From positions 1 through 62,552 of the forward strand of contig JAHEKJ010000010.1 of assembly GCA_024638385.1 (NCBI GenBank): 62,552 nt of DNA, written 5' to 3'. The stretch comes from Gammaproteobacteria bacterium. Lineage in GTDB: Bacteria; Pseudomonadota; Gammaproteobacteria; GCA-001735895. How positions within the stretch are numbered: the stretch's first letter is position 1; each line of letters opens with the position of its first letter. Positions 22,160 through 30,846 of this stretch are shown piece after piece. The translations under genes were made by a program, and so were the position numbers. Below the pieces are notes generated by a model, which did no database searches, had not been told where the DNA came from, and was given only the letters and a program-made list of their open reading frames with translations.

Positions 22160-22746
22160 CTCGACCTTTCGCCGCCTCCGCCGACGAAAACAAGGACGTG
22201 ATCTTCGCTGCGATCGAGCCCTATCTTGCCGGCGACGTGCTCGAGATCGGCAGCGGCACCGGCCAGCACGCGGTTTATTTCGCCGGTCGCGCGCCGGATG
22301 CGTGCTGGCAACCCTCCGAACTCGCGGCCAACCTGCCCGGTATTCGCGCATGGATCGACGAAGCGGGCCTGCCCAACGTGCTGCCGCCGATCGAGCTCGA
22401 CGTGCGCAGCGCCTGGCCCGGACGCCAGTTCGATTTCGTTTTTTCGGCGAACACCTTTCACATCATGGACATGAGCGCGGTAGCCGCAGCCATCGCCGGC
22501 GCCGGCCGCGTCCTGCGCGCGGAAGGTCATTTCGCGGTCTACGGTCCATTCAACTACGGCGGGCGCTACACGTCGGACAGCAACGCGAGTTTCGATGCCC
22601 GGCTCAAGGCGCAGGATCCGGCCATGGGTATCCGCGATTTCGACTGGCTCGACCAGCTCGCGGGGACCGTCGGCATGACCCTGGCGGCCGACGTCGAAAT
22701 GCCGGTCAACAACCGCACGCTGGTCTGGCAAAAACGAACTTTATGA
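22156..22746 (+). CDS. DUF938 SAM-dependent methyltransferase-like protein
   Basis: A 196-residue protein starting at a GTG that overlaps the rarA stop. The SAM-binding loop LEIGSGTGQHAVYFA is clear, followed by the DUF938 signatures FSANTFHIMDM and YGPFNYGGRYTSDSN. The substrate of this family is unknown to me. Coupling with rarA is by position only. Confidence is high for the family, low for any specific reaction. Confidence 0.85.
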   Translation: MTRPFAASADENKDVIFAAIEPYLAGDVLEIGSGTGQHAVYFAGRAPDACWQPSELAANLPGIRAWIDEAGLPNVLPPIELDVRSAWPGRQFDFVFSANTFHIMDMSAVAAAIAGAGRVLRAEGHFAVYGPFNYGGRYTSDSNASFDARLKAQDPAMGIRDFDWLDQLAGTVGMTLAADVEMPVNNRTLVWQKRTL

Positions 22747-22791
22747 CGCATAGTTAGCCTAACGCAGCAAGTTATCCCAATCGGTTCGACC

Positions 22792-23538
22792 ATGATCAGA
22801 TTCGTAAAGACGACACTCCTCGCCGGCGTTTGTTTCGGGCTGGGCCTGACGGCCGCCGCCGTGGCGGACGACGAAGACGCCGACGTGACCCGGCTGCTCA
22901 AGCTTCGGCTGGGAACCGACCAGATCGCGCCGGCCGAGGCGACCCGGGCTCCGGGCGTCTACCAGACCCGTTTTGGCAACCGTTTCGCGTACCTGATCGA
23001 GGGCGGGCGCTATGTATTCATCGGCGACATGGTCGATTTGCAGATGGCGCAAAACCTGACCGAGATGAGCCGCCGCGAACTGGTCGTCGAGGAGCTGGCC
23101 GCCTTCGGCGAGGACAGCCGAATCGTTTTCCCGGCCGACGACGAGGAAAAGGCAGTGCTCAATGTTTTCACCGACACGAGCTGCGGATATTGCCAGCAGC
23201 TGCACTCGGAGGTCGGTCACCTGCAGGCGGCCGGCATCTCGGTGCACTACTACCCGTATCCGCGCGGCGGAGCCCGCGGCCCCGGCTACGGCGATTTGCG
23301 TCGGGTCTGGTGCGCCGACGACCAGCGCGAGGCGATGAGCATCGCCAAGGGTTCGACCGACGGCACGCTGACGTCCGCCTCGGGCGATTGCGCGGCCGCT
23401 GCGGCGATCGACCGGGGCTATGCCCTCGGCAACCGAATCGGCGTTACCGGCACGCCGGCGATGTACGACGTCGATGGCGCGGCTTTCCCGGGCTACGTTC
23501 CGTACCAGCAACTGATTCCGCAACTGCTCGGCCAATGA
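22792..23538 (+). CDS. dsbC: DsbC-like periplasmic thiol:disulfide isomerase
   Basis: A 248-residue secreted protein. A signal peptide ends near VAD at residues 24-26. A short dimerisation region follows, then a thioredoxin domain with the active pair Cys131-Gly-Tyr-Cys134 in FTDTSCGYCQ and a cis-proline loop GVTGTPAMY. CGYC is the usual DsbC motif. A further cysteine pair (Trp-Cys about 182 and Asp-Cys about 200) matches the structural disulfide of DsbC. It lies 45 bases after the methyltransferase and precedes the sdh region. Confidence 0.88.
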   Translation: MIRFVKTTLLAGVCFGLGLTAAAVADDEDADVTRLLKLRLGTDQIAPAEATRAPGVYQTRFGNRFAYLIEGGRYVFIGDMVDLQMAQNLTEMSRRELVVEELAAFGEDSRIVFPADDEEKAVLNVFTDTSCGYCQQLHSEVGHLQAAGISVHYYPYPRGGARGPGYGDLRRVWCADDQREAMSIAKGSTDGTLTSASGDCAAAAAIDRGYALGNRIGVTGTPAMYDVDGAAFPGYVPYQQLIPQLLGQ

Positions 23539-23759
23539 CGCGCGCCGCCTGATTCACGAATCCGGCGAAGCGCTTCCGACGTACACAAACCAGGCTCTCC
23601 GATCGACGCCACCGGGCGCTTCGGACACGGGCAGGGCGATCGCCCGAATACCCGGTCTGCCGACGAAGCGCGACGTATCGATCCGGGTCGCCGGTTTTGT
23701 GGTCGAGCTCAGAGTTTACTGTGTTAGAATTTGCGCGGAAAAATCAAGGTTCGGATCGA

Positions 23760-23921
23760 ATGTCGCAACAGGAATCACCCGATCGGGAAGAGGCTGCCGA
23801 AGAGAACGGGGCCGGGGAACCCGGGCAGGATCCGGCGCCGCGCGAAGTCGGCGGGCGCAAGGGCAAGGATCCGACCCGCTATGGCGACTGGGAAAAGAAC
23901 GGCCGCTGCATCGATTTTTGA
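23760..23921 (+). CDS. SdhAF4-like succinate dehydrogenase assembly protein (DUF1674)
   Basis: A 53-residue protein. The acidic N-terminal half is disordered and the C-terminal half ends with PTRYGDWEKNGRCIDF, the signature of DUF1674, the family of mitochondrial SDH assembly factor 4. In eukaryotes SdhAF4 binds the flavinated SdhA subunit and protects it before joining SdhB. It stands 53 bases before sdhC on the same strand, which strongly supports the same role here. A TAGAAT box (23725-23730) lies upstream and may be the -10 of the operon. Confidence 0.85.
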   Translation: MSQQESPDREEAAEENGAGEPGQDPAPREVGGRKGKDPTRYGDWEKNGRCIDF

Positions 23922-23974
23922 TCGGCCGATTTTCTCCTTCGAACCCAAAACTCGTAACTCCAGGGTAAGCATCG

Positions 23975-24364
23975 ATGTCCGATTCCAAGCTTCCGCTTTC
24001 GCCGCATCTGCAGATCTATCGATTGCCGCTGACCGCGCTGCTGTCGATCACGCACCGCATTACCGGCTTCGTGCTCGCCATTGGCAGCGTGCTGCTGGTC
24101 GCGCTGCTCGCGGCCGCGGCCTACAGCCCCGGTACCTACAGCTCCATATTGCCGCACCTGGCGGCCTGGTACGGCCAGCTGCTGCTGGTGGCTTTCGTCT
24201 TCGGCCTCTACCTGCACTTTTGTAACGGCGTGCGTCACCTGTTCTGGGACGCCGGCTACGGTTTCGACCTCAAGGTCGTCGACCTGACTGCCAGGCTCGC
24301 GATCGTCGTCGCGATCCTGATGACGGCGGCGACCTGGGTGGTCGCGGGGATGGTGGCGGCATGA
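23975..24364 (+). CDS. sdhC: Succinate dehydrogenase cytochrome b556 subunit
   Basis: A 129-residue, three-helix inner-membrane subunit that anchors complex II and helps bind heme b and quinone. The SdhC signatures SPHLQIYRLP and SITHRITG are followed by LHFCNGVRHLFWD, in which the conserved His is the heme ligand. The stop overlaps the sdhD start (ATGA). Confidence 0.95.
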   Translation: MSDSKLPLSPHLQIYRLPLTALLSITHRITGFVLAIGSVLLVALLAAAAYSPGTYSSILPHLAAWYGQLLLVAFVFGLYLHFCNGVRHLFWDAGYGFDLKVVDLTARLAIVVAILMTAATWVVAGMVAA

Positions 24365-24741
24365 GCGATCTCAGAACCCCGCTGTCGCGCGCCAAGGGTC
24401 TCGGCTCGGCCAAGGACGGGACGCATCATTTCTGGCACCAGCGGCTGACCGCGCTGCTGTTGATCCCGCTGGTGCTGTGGCTCGGCTTCAGCCTCGCCGC
24501 GCTGCCGGTGGAGCACGCCACGTTCGTCGCGTGGGTGCAGCAGCCGCTGGCGACGATGCTGCTGACACTGTTGATCATCGTGACTTTCTACCATGCCCAG
24601 CTCGGGCTGCAGGTCATCATCGAGGATTACGTTTCGAATCACGGCCGGCGCACGCTGCTGTTGCTGCTGTCGAACCTGGTTTGCCTGGTATTCGGGTTCG
24701 TCGGCGTGATCGCGGTTCTGAAAATAGCGTTCGAGGCGTAA
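24361..24741 (+). CDS. sdhD: Succinate dehydrogenase membrane anchor subunit
   Basis: A 126-residue, three-helix partner of SdhC. It shows the SdhD pattern AKGLGSAKDGTHHFWHQRLTA and the second-helix HAQLGLQVIIEDYV, whose His and Asp contribute to heme or quinone binding. It starts within the sdhC stop and ends three bases before sdhA. Confidence 0.94.
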   Translation: MSDLRTPLSRAKGLGSAKDGTHHFWHQRLTALLLIPLVLWLGFSLAALPVEHATFVAWVQQPLATMLLTLLIIVTFYHAQLGLQVIIEDYVSNHGRRTLLLLLSNLVCLVFGFVGVIAVLKIAFEA

Positions 24742-24744
24742 TCC

Positions 24745-26532
24745 ATGGCGAGTGAATACAAACTGACCGATCATGCCTACGACGTTGTTATCGTCGGCGC
24801 CGGCGGCGCGGGTCTGCGGGCGACGCTCGGCATGTCGGCGGCCGGACTGTCGACCGCCTGCATCACCAAGGTCTTCCCGACGCGCAGCCATACGGTTGCA
24901 GCCCAGGGCGGCATGAGCGCGGCGCTCGGCAACATGGGGCCGGACGACTGGCGTTGGCACATGTACGACACGGTCAAGGGGTCGGACTGGCTCGGCGACC
25001 AGGACGCGATCGAGTACATGTGCCGCGAGGCGGCGCCGGCGGTGATCGAGCTCGAACACTACGGCGTGCCGTTCTCGCGCACCGAGGAAGGCAAGATCTA
25101 CCAGCGCCCGTTCGGCGGCATGACAACCAACTTCGGCGAGGGCACCGCGCAGCGCACCTGCGCCGCAGCCGACCGCACCGGCCACGCGATCCTGCACACG
25201 CTCTACCAGCAGTCGCTCAAGCACAAGGCCGAGTTTTACATCGAGTATTTCGCGATCGACCTGATCATGGAAGACGGCGTCTGCCGCGGCGTCGTCGCCT
25301 GGGATCTCGCCACCGGCGAGCTGCATCGCTTTCGTGCCCACCTCGTCGTGCTCGCGACCGGCGGTTACGGTCGCGCCTACTTTTCGGCGACCTCCGCGCA
25401 TACCTGCACCGGCGACGGCGGCGGCATGATTGCGCGCGTCGGCCTGCCGCTGCAGGACATGGAATTCGTCCAGTTCCATCCGACCGGCATCTTCGGCGCG
25501 GGCGTGCTGATCACCGAAGGCGCGCGCGGCGAGGGCGGTTACCTGACCAATTCCGAGGGTGAGCGTTTCATGGAGCGTTACGCGCCGAACGCCAAGGACC
25601 TCGCCTCGCGCGACGTCGTCAGCCGCTCGATGACGATGGAGATCAACGAGGGTCGCGGCGTCGGCCCCGACAAGGATCACATCCACCTGCACCTCGAGCA
25701 CCTCGGCGCCGAGGTCCTGCACGAGCGCCTGCCGGGCATTTCCGAGTCCGCCGCGATCTTCGCCGGCGTCGACGTAACCAGGGAGCCGATCCCGGTACTG
25801 CCGACCGTGCACTACAACATGGGCGGCATCCCGACCAATCATCTCGGCGAGATCGTAACCCTCAAGGACGGCGAGCCGGACACGGTCGTGCCGGGCCTGA
25901 TGGCGATTGGCGAGGCCGCCTGTGTATCGGTGCACGGCGCCAACCGCCTCGGTTCGAATTCGCTGCTCGATATCGTCGTCTTCGGCCGCGCGGCGGCGAT
26001 CCGGGCCAGAGAAATCATCGAGCCCGGTACGCGTCACAAGCCGCTGCCGGACGATTCCTGCGACTGGATTATCGAGCGCTTCGACCGGGTGCGCAACGCG
26101 TCGGGTGGCGCGCCGACCGCGCAAATCCGCGACCGCATGCAGCGCGGCATGCAGAAATACGCCGCCGTCTTCCGCACCGGCGAGACGCTCGAGCAGGGCG
26201 TCGCCGAGCTCAACGACGTGTTTGCGAGCTTCGACGACGTCGGCGTCAGCGATCGCGGCCTGATCTGGAACACCGACCTGGTCGAAACGCTCGAGCTCGA
26301 AAACCTGCTGCTGCAGGCGCAGTGCACCATACAGGGCGCGCTGCTTCGCACCGAGAGCCGCGGCGGCCACGCGCGCGAAGATTACCCCGAGCGCGACGAC
26401 GCGAACTGGATGAAACACACGCTGTCGTGGGTCGACGACAAGGGCCGGGTCAGTTTCGATTTCCGCCCGGTGCACATGTACACGTTGAGCGACGAAGTCG
26501 ACGTGATTCCGCCGAAGAAACGGGTTTACTAG
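24745..26532 (+). CDS. sdhA: Succinate dehydrogenase flavoprotein subunit
   Basis: A 595-residue subunit that oxidises succinate to fumarate at covalently bound FAD. It has the Rossmann site [15 protein letters not shown] and the FAD-linking His in SHTVAAQGG. The substrate region HPTGIFGAG, the catalytic segment GEGGYLTN and the C-terminal [18 protein letters not shown] are also present. Its flavination is presumably assisted by SdhE, encoded downstream. The length is typical. Confidence 0.97.
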   Translation: MASEYKLTDHAYDVVIVGAGGAGLRATLGMSAAGLSTACITKVFPTRSHTVAAQGGMSAALGNMGPDDWRWHMYDTVKGSDWLGDQDAIEYMCREAAPAVIELEHYGVPFSRTEEGKIYQRPFGGMTTNFGEGTAQRTCAAADRTGHAILHTLYQQSLKHKAEFYIEYFAIDLIMEDGVCRGVVAWDLATGELHRFRAHLVVLATGGYGRAYFSATSAHTCTGDGGGMIARVGLPLQDMEFVQFHPTGIFGAGVLITEGARGEGGYLTNSEGERFMERYAPNAKDLASRDVVSRSMTMEINEGRGVGPDKDHIHLHLEHLGAEVLHERLPGISESAAIFAGVDVTREPIPVLPTVHYNMGGIPTNHLGEIVTLKDGEPDTVVPGLMAIGEAACVSVHGANRLGSNSLLDIVVFGRAAAIRAREIIEPGTRHKPLPDDSCDWIIERFDRVRNASGGAPTAQIRDRMQRGMQKYAAVFRTGETLEQGVAELNDVFASFDDVGVSDRGLIWNTDLVETLELENLLLQAQCTIQGALLRTESRGGHAREDYPERDDANWMKHTLSWVDDKGRVSFDFRPVHMYTLSDEVDVIPPKKRVY

Positions 26533-26550
26533 GCCGAGGGAAAAGATCGC

Positions 26551-27333
26551 ATGGCAGAATTTACGCTACCCGCCAATTCCGTTGTCAAGAAGGGCAAGGT
26601 CTTCAAGGCGCCTGACGGCGCGAAGAAGGTCAGGCGTTTCGTCGTCTATCGTTACGATCCGAGCACGGGCGAAAATCCGCGCACCGATACCTTCGAGGTA
26701 GATCTCGAGGATTGCGGCCCGATGGTGCTCGACGCGCTGCTCAAGATCAAGGACGAGCACGATGCGACCCTGTCGCTGCGGCGCTCGTGCCGCGAGGGCA
26801 TCTGCGGCTCCTGCTCGATGAACATAGACGGCGTCAACGGGCTCGCCTGCACGACGGCGATCGGCGACATTCGCGGTGACGTCAAGGTCTACCCGCTGCC
26901 GCATCAGCCCATCGTCAAGGATCTGGTCTCGGACCTGACCAATTTTTACGCGCAGCTCGCGTCGATCGAGCCGTGGATGAAAACCGCTTCGGCGACGCCG
27001 CCGGATCGTGAACGGCTGCAATCGCGCGAGGATCGCGAAAAGCTCGACGGGCTCTACGAATGCATTCTCTGCGCCTGTTGCTCGACCGGTTGCCCGAGCT
27101 ACTGGTGGAACGCCGACCGTTACCTGGGCCCGGCGACGTTGCTTGCGGCCTATCGCTGGATCGTCGACAGCCGCGACGAAGCCACCGGCGAACGCCTCGA
27201 TGCGCTCGAGGACCCGTTCAAGCTCTATCGCTGTCATACGATCATGAACTGTGCCAAGGTCTGTCCGAAAGGGCTCAACCCGGCGCAGGCGATATCGGAA
27301 ACCAAGAAACTGATGATTCAGCGCAAGCTCTGA
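26551..27333 (+). CDS. sdhB: Succinate dehydrogenase iron-sulfur subunit
   Basis: A 260-residue subunit carrying electrons from FAD to quinone. The [2Fe-2S] ligands are in [16 protein letters not shown] and the later LACTT. The [4Fe-4S] and [3Fe-4S] ligands are in [17 protein letters not shown] and [21 protein letters not shown]-like motif follows in the form KLYRCHT. The N-terminus has a slightly longer lead-in than E. coli SdhB. Confidence 0.97.
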   Translation: MAEFTLPANSVVKKGKVFKAPDGAKKVRRFVVYRYDPSTGENPRTDTFEVDLEDCGPMVLDALLKIKDEHDATLSLRRSCREGICGSCSMNIDGVNGLACTTAIGDIRGDVKVYPLPHQPIVKDLVSDLTNFYAQLASIEPWMKTASATPPDRERLQSREDREKLDGLYECILCACCSTGCPSYWWNADRYLGPATLLAAYRWIVDSRDEATGERLDALEDPFKLYRCHTIMNCAKVCPKGLNPAQAISETKKLMIQRKL

Positions 27334-27336
27334 GCC

Positions 27337-27576
27337 GTGTCGACGCCCGAGCTTTCGCGCCTGCGCTGGTTGTGCCGCCGGGGCATGAAGGAGCTCGATC
27401 TTGTCCTCGGCGGTTTTCTCGAGCATCATTACCCGACGGCAAGCGCCGAGGACCGGCGCCGGTTCCGTGCGCTGCTCGAATTGCCCGACCCGGAACTCTA
27501 CGCGCTGCTGCTCGGTCGAGGCGAGGCCGGTTCGCCGGAACTCGAGGCCCTTGCCGAACGATTGCGCCGGCGCTGA
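27337..27576 (+). CDS. sdhE: SdhE, FAD assembly factor (SdhAF2 family)
   Basis: A 79-residue protein starting at a GTG three bases after sdhB. It has the family core RLRWLCRRGMKELDLVLGGFL, with the essential RGxxE motif (Arg-Gly-Met-Lys-Glu), then FRALLELPDPELYALLLG. SdhE promotes covalent FAD attachment to SdhA and FrdA. Its place directly behind sdhB, and before a CptA-like gene, repeats the usual sdhE-ygfX pairing of gammaproteobacteria. Confidence 0.93.
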   Translation: MSTPELSRLRWLCRRGMKELDLVLGGFLEHHYPTASAEDRRRFRALLELPDPELYALLLGRGEAGSPELEALAERLRRR

Positions 27577-27600
27577 GCCGGCGGACCCAGGGAGGGGAGC

Positions 27601-28014
27601 ATGCACGTTTTCAGACTCGACGAATCCCGTTTGCAACACCAGGCGCTGCTCGCGATGCACGCGCTGGCGACCGTGATGATCGCGGCCTACGTCGAGGCAT
27701 CGCTGCTCAAGTACTCGTTGCTCTTTTTGCTGCTGCTGCTCGCGTGGCTCGAGGCGCGACGATTCCGGCGCGCGCGCGGCGTCGAGCTGGCACTGAACGT
27801 ACAGGCCGGTACGATCCGCCTGGAGCAGGGCGGCCAACCATACTTTTTTCGCAAATACAAGGTTTACCCGACCCGGTGGTTTGCTATTCTTAGTCTTGTC
27901 GATCAAGGCCATCACAGGACTCTCTGCTTGGATCCCCACCGCTTTCAATCCGTCGCATGCTATCGTCACTGCCGCTACCTTCTGTGGCAAATGGAGCGTT
28001 CCGTTGCTACTTGA
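27601..28014 (+). CDS. cptA: CptA/YgfX-like membrane protein
   Basis: A 137-residue protein with two hydrophobic helices near the N-terminus (about residues 20-48) followed by a small cytoplasmic beta domain (LNVQAGTIRLEQGGQPYFF). Length, topology and the position after sdhE match YgfX/CptA, which pairs with SdhE (CptB). CptA was described in E. coli as a toxin acting on the cytoskeleton, a role that is debated. Sequence identity in this family is low, so the call rests largely on context. GGGAG lies 4 bases before the ATG. Confidence 0.7.
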   Translation: MHVFRLDESRLQHQALLAMHALATVMIAAYVEASLLKYSLLFLLLLLAWLEARRFRRARGVELALNVQAGTIRLEQGGQPYFFRKYKVYPTRWFAILSLVDQGHHRTLCLDPHRFQSVACYRHCRYLLWQMERSVAT

Positions 28015-28465
28015 TTCGAGCCCGGTCCGTCATGGTCGCGCCGCCAACGCGCGCAGCTTCGCCGCACTGATGGAACTCTACGAGCACAACTACATGCGCC
28101 TGCGGCAACTGGCGCCGGATCTTCGCGTCGCCGACGAAATGATTTCGGTCGTGCCCGGCCACGAGGATTTGTACCTGTCGATTACCGAGCGTTGCCGTTA
28201 CACGACGATGCTGCGCATGACCTATCAGTTTCACGAAGCCGGCTGCGTCGTATTCGAACCCGACCTGCACCTGAAGGTCTATCACGACGCGCGCGTCGTC
28301 GAAGTGCAGCAATTCCAGTCGCGCCGCCGCGGGTCGCTTTTCCTCACCGACCTGATCGAGCAAAAGTGGCTGATGAACCGCTTCCTGTATAAATGGCTCG
28401 GTTACTGTCGCTACCAGGGACATTTCTTCCAGCCGATGCGACACCTGAAGGCGAATAACACTTAA
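28004..28465 (+). CDS. DUF1249 (YqiB-like) protein
   Basis: A 153-residue soluble protein. The family core is evident: LMELYEHNYMRLRQL, then HEDLYLSITERCRYTTML, EPDLHLKVYHDARVVEV and the C-terminal LMNRFLYKWLGYCR. I place the start at the TTG at 28004, with GGAG 8 bases upstream, so that it overlaps the end of cptA by 11 bases; longer frames would lie inside cptA. The function is unknown. Confidence 0.8.
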   Translation: MLLDSSPVRHGRAANARSFAALMELYEHNYMRLRQLAPDLRVADEMISVVPGHEDLYLSITERCRYTTMLRMTYQFHEAGCVVFEPDLHLKVYHDARVVEVQQFQSRRRGSLFLTDLIEQKWLMNRFLYKWLGYCRYQGHFFQPMRHLKANNT

Positions 28466-28495
28466 CTTTAAGTAAATCACCTATCCGATTGATTT

Positions 28496-28521
28496 AAAAA
28501 TAAAAATTACTTTTTATTTTT
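28496..28521. terminator. Perfect 11-bp A/T inverted repeat, possible bidirectional terminator
   Basis: AAAAATAAAAA (28496-28506), loop TTAC, TTTTTATTTTT (28511-28521). It lies between the DUF1249 gene and the iscR promoter. The stem is all A/T, so it is weak, but the flanking T-rich arm could support termination of the sdh-region transcript, or it may be an AT-rich upstream element for iscR. Confidence 0.35.
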
Positions 28522-28560
28522 CGGGTTTCATCACACCTTCGAAGTATTTCCAAATTGCCC

Positions 28561-28588
28561 TTGACGTGGTCACAGGCCTTGGTAGAAT
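28561..28588 (+). promoter_or_regulatory. iscR promoter
   Basis: A TTGACG -35 box (28561-28566) and a TAGAAT -10 box (28583-28588) are spaced by 16 bases, 33 bases before the iscR ATG. The IscR site overlaps the expected transcription start. Confidence 0.75.
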
Positions 28589-28590
28589 TC

Positions 28591-28607
28591 CTGACTAATT
28601 TAGTCAG
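28591..28607. promoter_or_regulatory. Type 1 IscR-binding site
   Basis: A perfect dyad CTGACTAA-T-TTAGTCAG (28591-28607), directly after the -10 box. Its TTGACTAAWTTAGTCGGG-like form is that of type 1 sites bound by [2Fe-2S] IscR for autorepression. The adjacent gene is iscR itself. Confidence 0.8.
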
Positions 28608-28620
28608 GAATTAACGCCAG

Positions 28621-29094
28621 ATGCGACTGTCAACCAAGGGACGTTACGCGGTGACCGCGATGATGGATATCGCGCTGCACCAGAAAGTCGGGCCGGTGAC
28701 GCTGGCCGACATTTCCCAGTGCCAGGGCATTTCGCTGTCCTACCTCGAGCAACTCTTCGCCAAACTGCGCAAGGGGGGCCTCGTCGAGGGCGTGCGTGGC
28801 CCAGGTGGCGGCTACCGGCTGGCGCGGCCGGCGCAGGAGATTTCGGTCGCCGACATCATCGAATCGGTCGACGAAAAGCTCGACATGACCAAGTGTGGCG
28901 GGCTCGGCAATTGCTCGCAGGGCGAGCAGTGCCTGACGCACCAGCTGTGGCACGAGTTGTCGTGCAAACTCTACCGTTTCCTGAGCGGGATCAAGCTTGA
29001 TCAATACGTCAACCGTCCCGATATACACAAACTGGTAAAGCAACAAGATATCCGCTACGGGCGCTTCGTCAATCGTCCACAAGCGGTTGCCTGA
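28621..29094 (+). CDS. iscR: Fe-S cluster assembly transcriptional regulator IscR
   Basis: A 157-residue Rrf2-family repressor. The winged helix begins [16 protein letters not shown], and three cluster cysteines, Cys92, Cys98 and Cys104 ([14 protein letters not shown]), match the E. coli positions exactly. His107 follows as the fourth ligand. It represses its own operon when loaded with a [2Fe-2S] cluster. It is the first gene of iscRSU. Confidence 0.96.
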   Translation: MRLSTKGRYAVTAMMDIALHQKVGPVTLADISQCQGISLSYLEQLFAKLRKGGLVEGVRGPGGGYRLARPAQEISVADIIESVDEKLDMTKCGGLGNCSQGEQCLTHQLWHELSCKLYRFLSGIKLDQYVNRPDIHKLVKQQDIRYGRFVNRPQAVA

Positions 29095-29108
29095 CCGGAG
29101 AGCATGAA

Positions 29109-30332
29109 GTGAGCAACATCAAGTTACCGATTTACCTGGACTACAGCGCGACCTCGCCGATCGACGAGCGCGTGGCCGCGAAGATGGCGGAATTCCTGAC
29201 GATCGAAGGCAATTTCGGCAACCCGGCATCACGCAGTCATGCCTTCGGCTGGAAAGCCGAAAAGGCCGTGGACGAGGCGCGCGCGCACGTCGCCGCGTTG
29301 ATCAACGCCGATCCGCGCGAAATCATCTGGACCAGCGGCGCGACCGAATCCGACAACCTCGCGATCAAGGGCGCGGCGCATTTCTACAGCCAGAAAGGCA
29401 AGCACATCATTACCGTCAAGACCGAGCACAAGGCGGTGCTGGATACCTGCCGCCAGCTGGAGCGCGAGGGTTTCGAGGTGACTTATCTCGAGCCCGAGTC
29501 GAACGGCCTGATCGATCTCGGCAAGCTGCAGGCCGCGATCACCGATCAAACCATTCTGATCTCGGTCATGCACGTCAACAACGAAATCGGCGTGATCCAG
29601 GACATCGCTGCGATCGGCGAGATCGCGCGCGAGCGCAAGATCATCTTCCACGTCGATGCCGCGCAATCGGCCGGCAAGGTCGAGATCGACATGGAAACGC
29701 TCAAGGTCGACCTGATGTCGTTTTCCGGCCACAAGATCTATGGTCCCAAGGGCATCGGTGCACTCTACGTAAGACGCAAGCCGAGGGTTCGCCTCGAGGC
29801 GCAGATGCACGGCGGCGGCCACGAGCGCGGACTGCGTTCCGGCACGCTGGCGACGCACCAGATCGTCGGCATGGGCGAAGCCTTCCGCATCGCGAAGGAA
29901 GAGATGGCGACCGAGATCGAACGCATCCGCATGCTGCGCGACCGGCTCTACGATGGTCTCAAGGACATCGAGGAAGTCTACGTCAACGGCGACATGGAGC
30001 ACCGCGTCGCCGGCTTGCTCAACATCAGCTTCAACTTCATCGAGGGCGAGTCGCTGATCATGGCGCTGCGCGATATCGCGGTGTCCTCGGGCTCGGCCTG
30101 CACGTCGGCGAGCCTCGAGCCGTCCTACGTGCTGCGCGCGCTCGGCCGTAACGACGAACTCGCGCACAGCTCGATCCGTTTCACCATCGGCCGCTACACG
30201 ACGGTCGAGGAAGTCGACTACACGATCGAACTCGTGCGCTCGGCGGTCACCAAGCTTCGCGACCTGTCGCCCCTGTGGGATATGTACAAGGCGGGTGTCG
30301 ATTTGAATTCTGTTGAATGGGTAGCGCATTAG
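29109..30332 (+). CDS. iscS: Cysteine desulfurase IscS
   Basis: A 407-residue PLP enzyme that takes sulfur from cysteine for Fe-S clusters and tRNA thiolation. The PLP lysine is in [12 protein letters not shown], and the catalytic Cys is in [16 protein letters not shown] near residue 330. It starts at a GTG, 14 bases after iscR, with GGAG upstream. The C-terminal SPLWDM extension used for IscU docking is present. Confidence 0.96.
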   Translation: MSNIKLPIYLDYSATSPIDERVAAKMAEFLTIEGNFGNPASRSHAFGWKAEKAVDEARAHVAALINADPREIIWTSGATESDNLAIKGAAHFYSQKGKHIITVKTEHKAVLDTCRQLEREGFEVTYLEPESNGLIDLGKLQAAITDQTILISVMHVNNEIGVIQDIAAIGEIARERKIIFHVDAAQSAGKVEIDMETLKVDLMSFSGHKIYGPKGIGALYVRRKPRVRLEAQMHGGGHERGLRSGTLATHQIVGMGEAFRIAKEEMATEIERIRMLRDRLYDGLKDIEEVYVNGDMEHRVAGLLNISFNFIEGESLIMALRDIAVSSGSACTSASLEPSYVLRALGRNDELAHSSIRFTIGRYTTVEEVDYTIELVRSAVTKLRDLSPLWDMYKAGVDLNSVEWVAH

Positions 30333-30353
30333 GCGCTGCATTAGAGGTGTAAC

Positions 30354-30731
30354 ATGGCATATAGCGAAAAAGTACTGGACCATTACGAAAACCCGCGCAA
30401 CGTCGGCGTCATCGAAGACGACGAATCGGTCGGCACCGGCATGGTCGGCGCACCGGCCTGTGGCGACGTCATGCGGTTGCAAATCAAGGTCGGCAAGGAC
30501 GGCATCATCGAGGATGCCAAGTTCAAGACCTACGGCTGCGGTTCGGCGATCGCGTCGAGTTCGCTCGTGACCGAATGGGTCAAGGGCAAGAGCATCGACG
30601 AGGCGGCGCAAATCAAGAATACGCAGATCGCACAGGAACTCGCCTTGCCTCCGGTCAAGATTCACTGTTCGGTTCTGGCCGAAGACGCGATCGCCGCGGC
30701 GATCGACAACTATCGGCAAAAGCACCAGTAG
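30354..30731 (+). CDS. iscU: Fe-S cluster scaffold IscU
   Basis: A 125-residue scaffold with the three cluster cysteines in APACGDVM (with the adjacent Asp), YGCGSAI and KIHCSVLAE. The HscA recognition motif LPPVK is intact, implying an Hsc70 partner somewhere in the genome although hscBA is not here. A strong terminator follows at 30754-30779. Confidence 0.95.
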   Translation: MAYSEKVLDHYENPRNVGVIEDDESVGTGMVGAPACGDVMRLQIKVGKDGIIEDAKFKTYGCGSAIASSSLVTEWVKGKSIDEAAQIKNTQIAQELALPPVKIHCSVLAEDAIAAAIDNYRQKHQ

Positions 30732-30753
30732 GTCCTCCTCAGGTAAGCCTTCG

Positions 30754-30779
30754 AGCCCGCGATACCGCGGGCTTTTTTT
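30754..30779 (+). terminator. Intrinsic terminator of iscRSU
   Basis: An 8-bp perfect stem AGCCCGCG (30754-30761) / CGCGGGCT (30766-30773) with loop ATAC, running into seven T. It lies 23 bases after the iscU stop and is the best terminator in the window. Confidence 0.9.
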
Positions 30780-30846
30780 ATCCCCTCGAGGAGATTCAGC
30801 GCGACGTCCGCGACGTCTATAATCGGCGCATGAGGATTGCCCCCCG

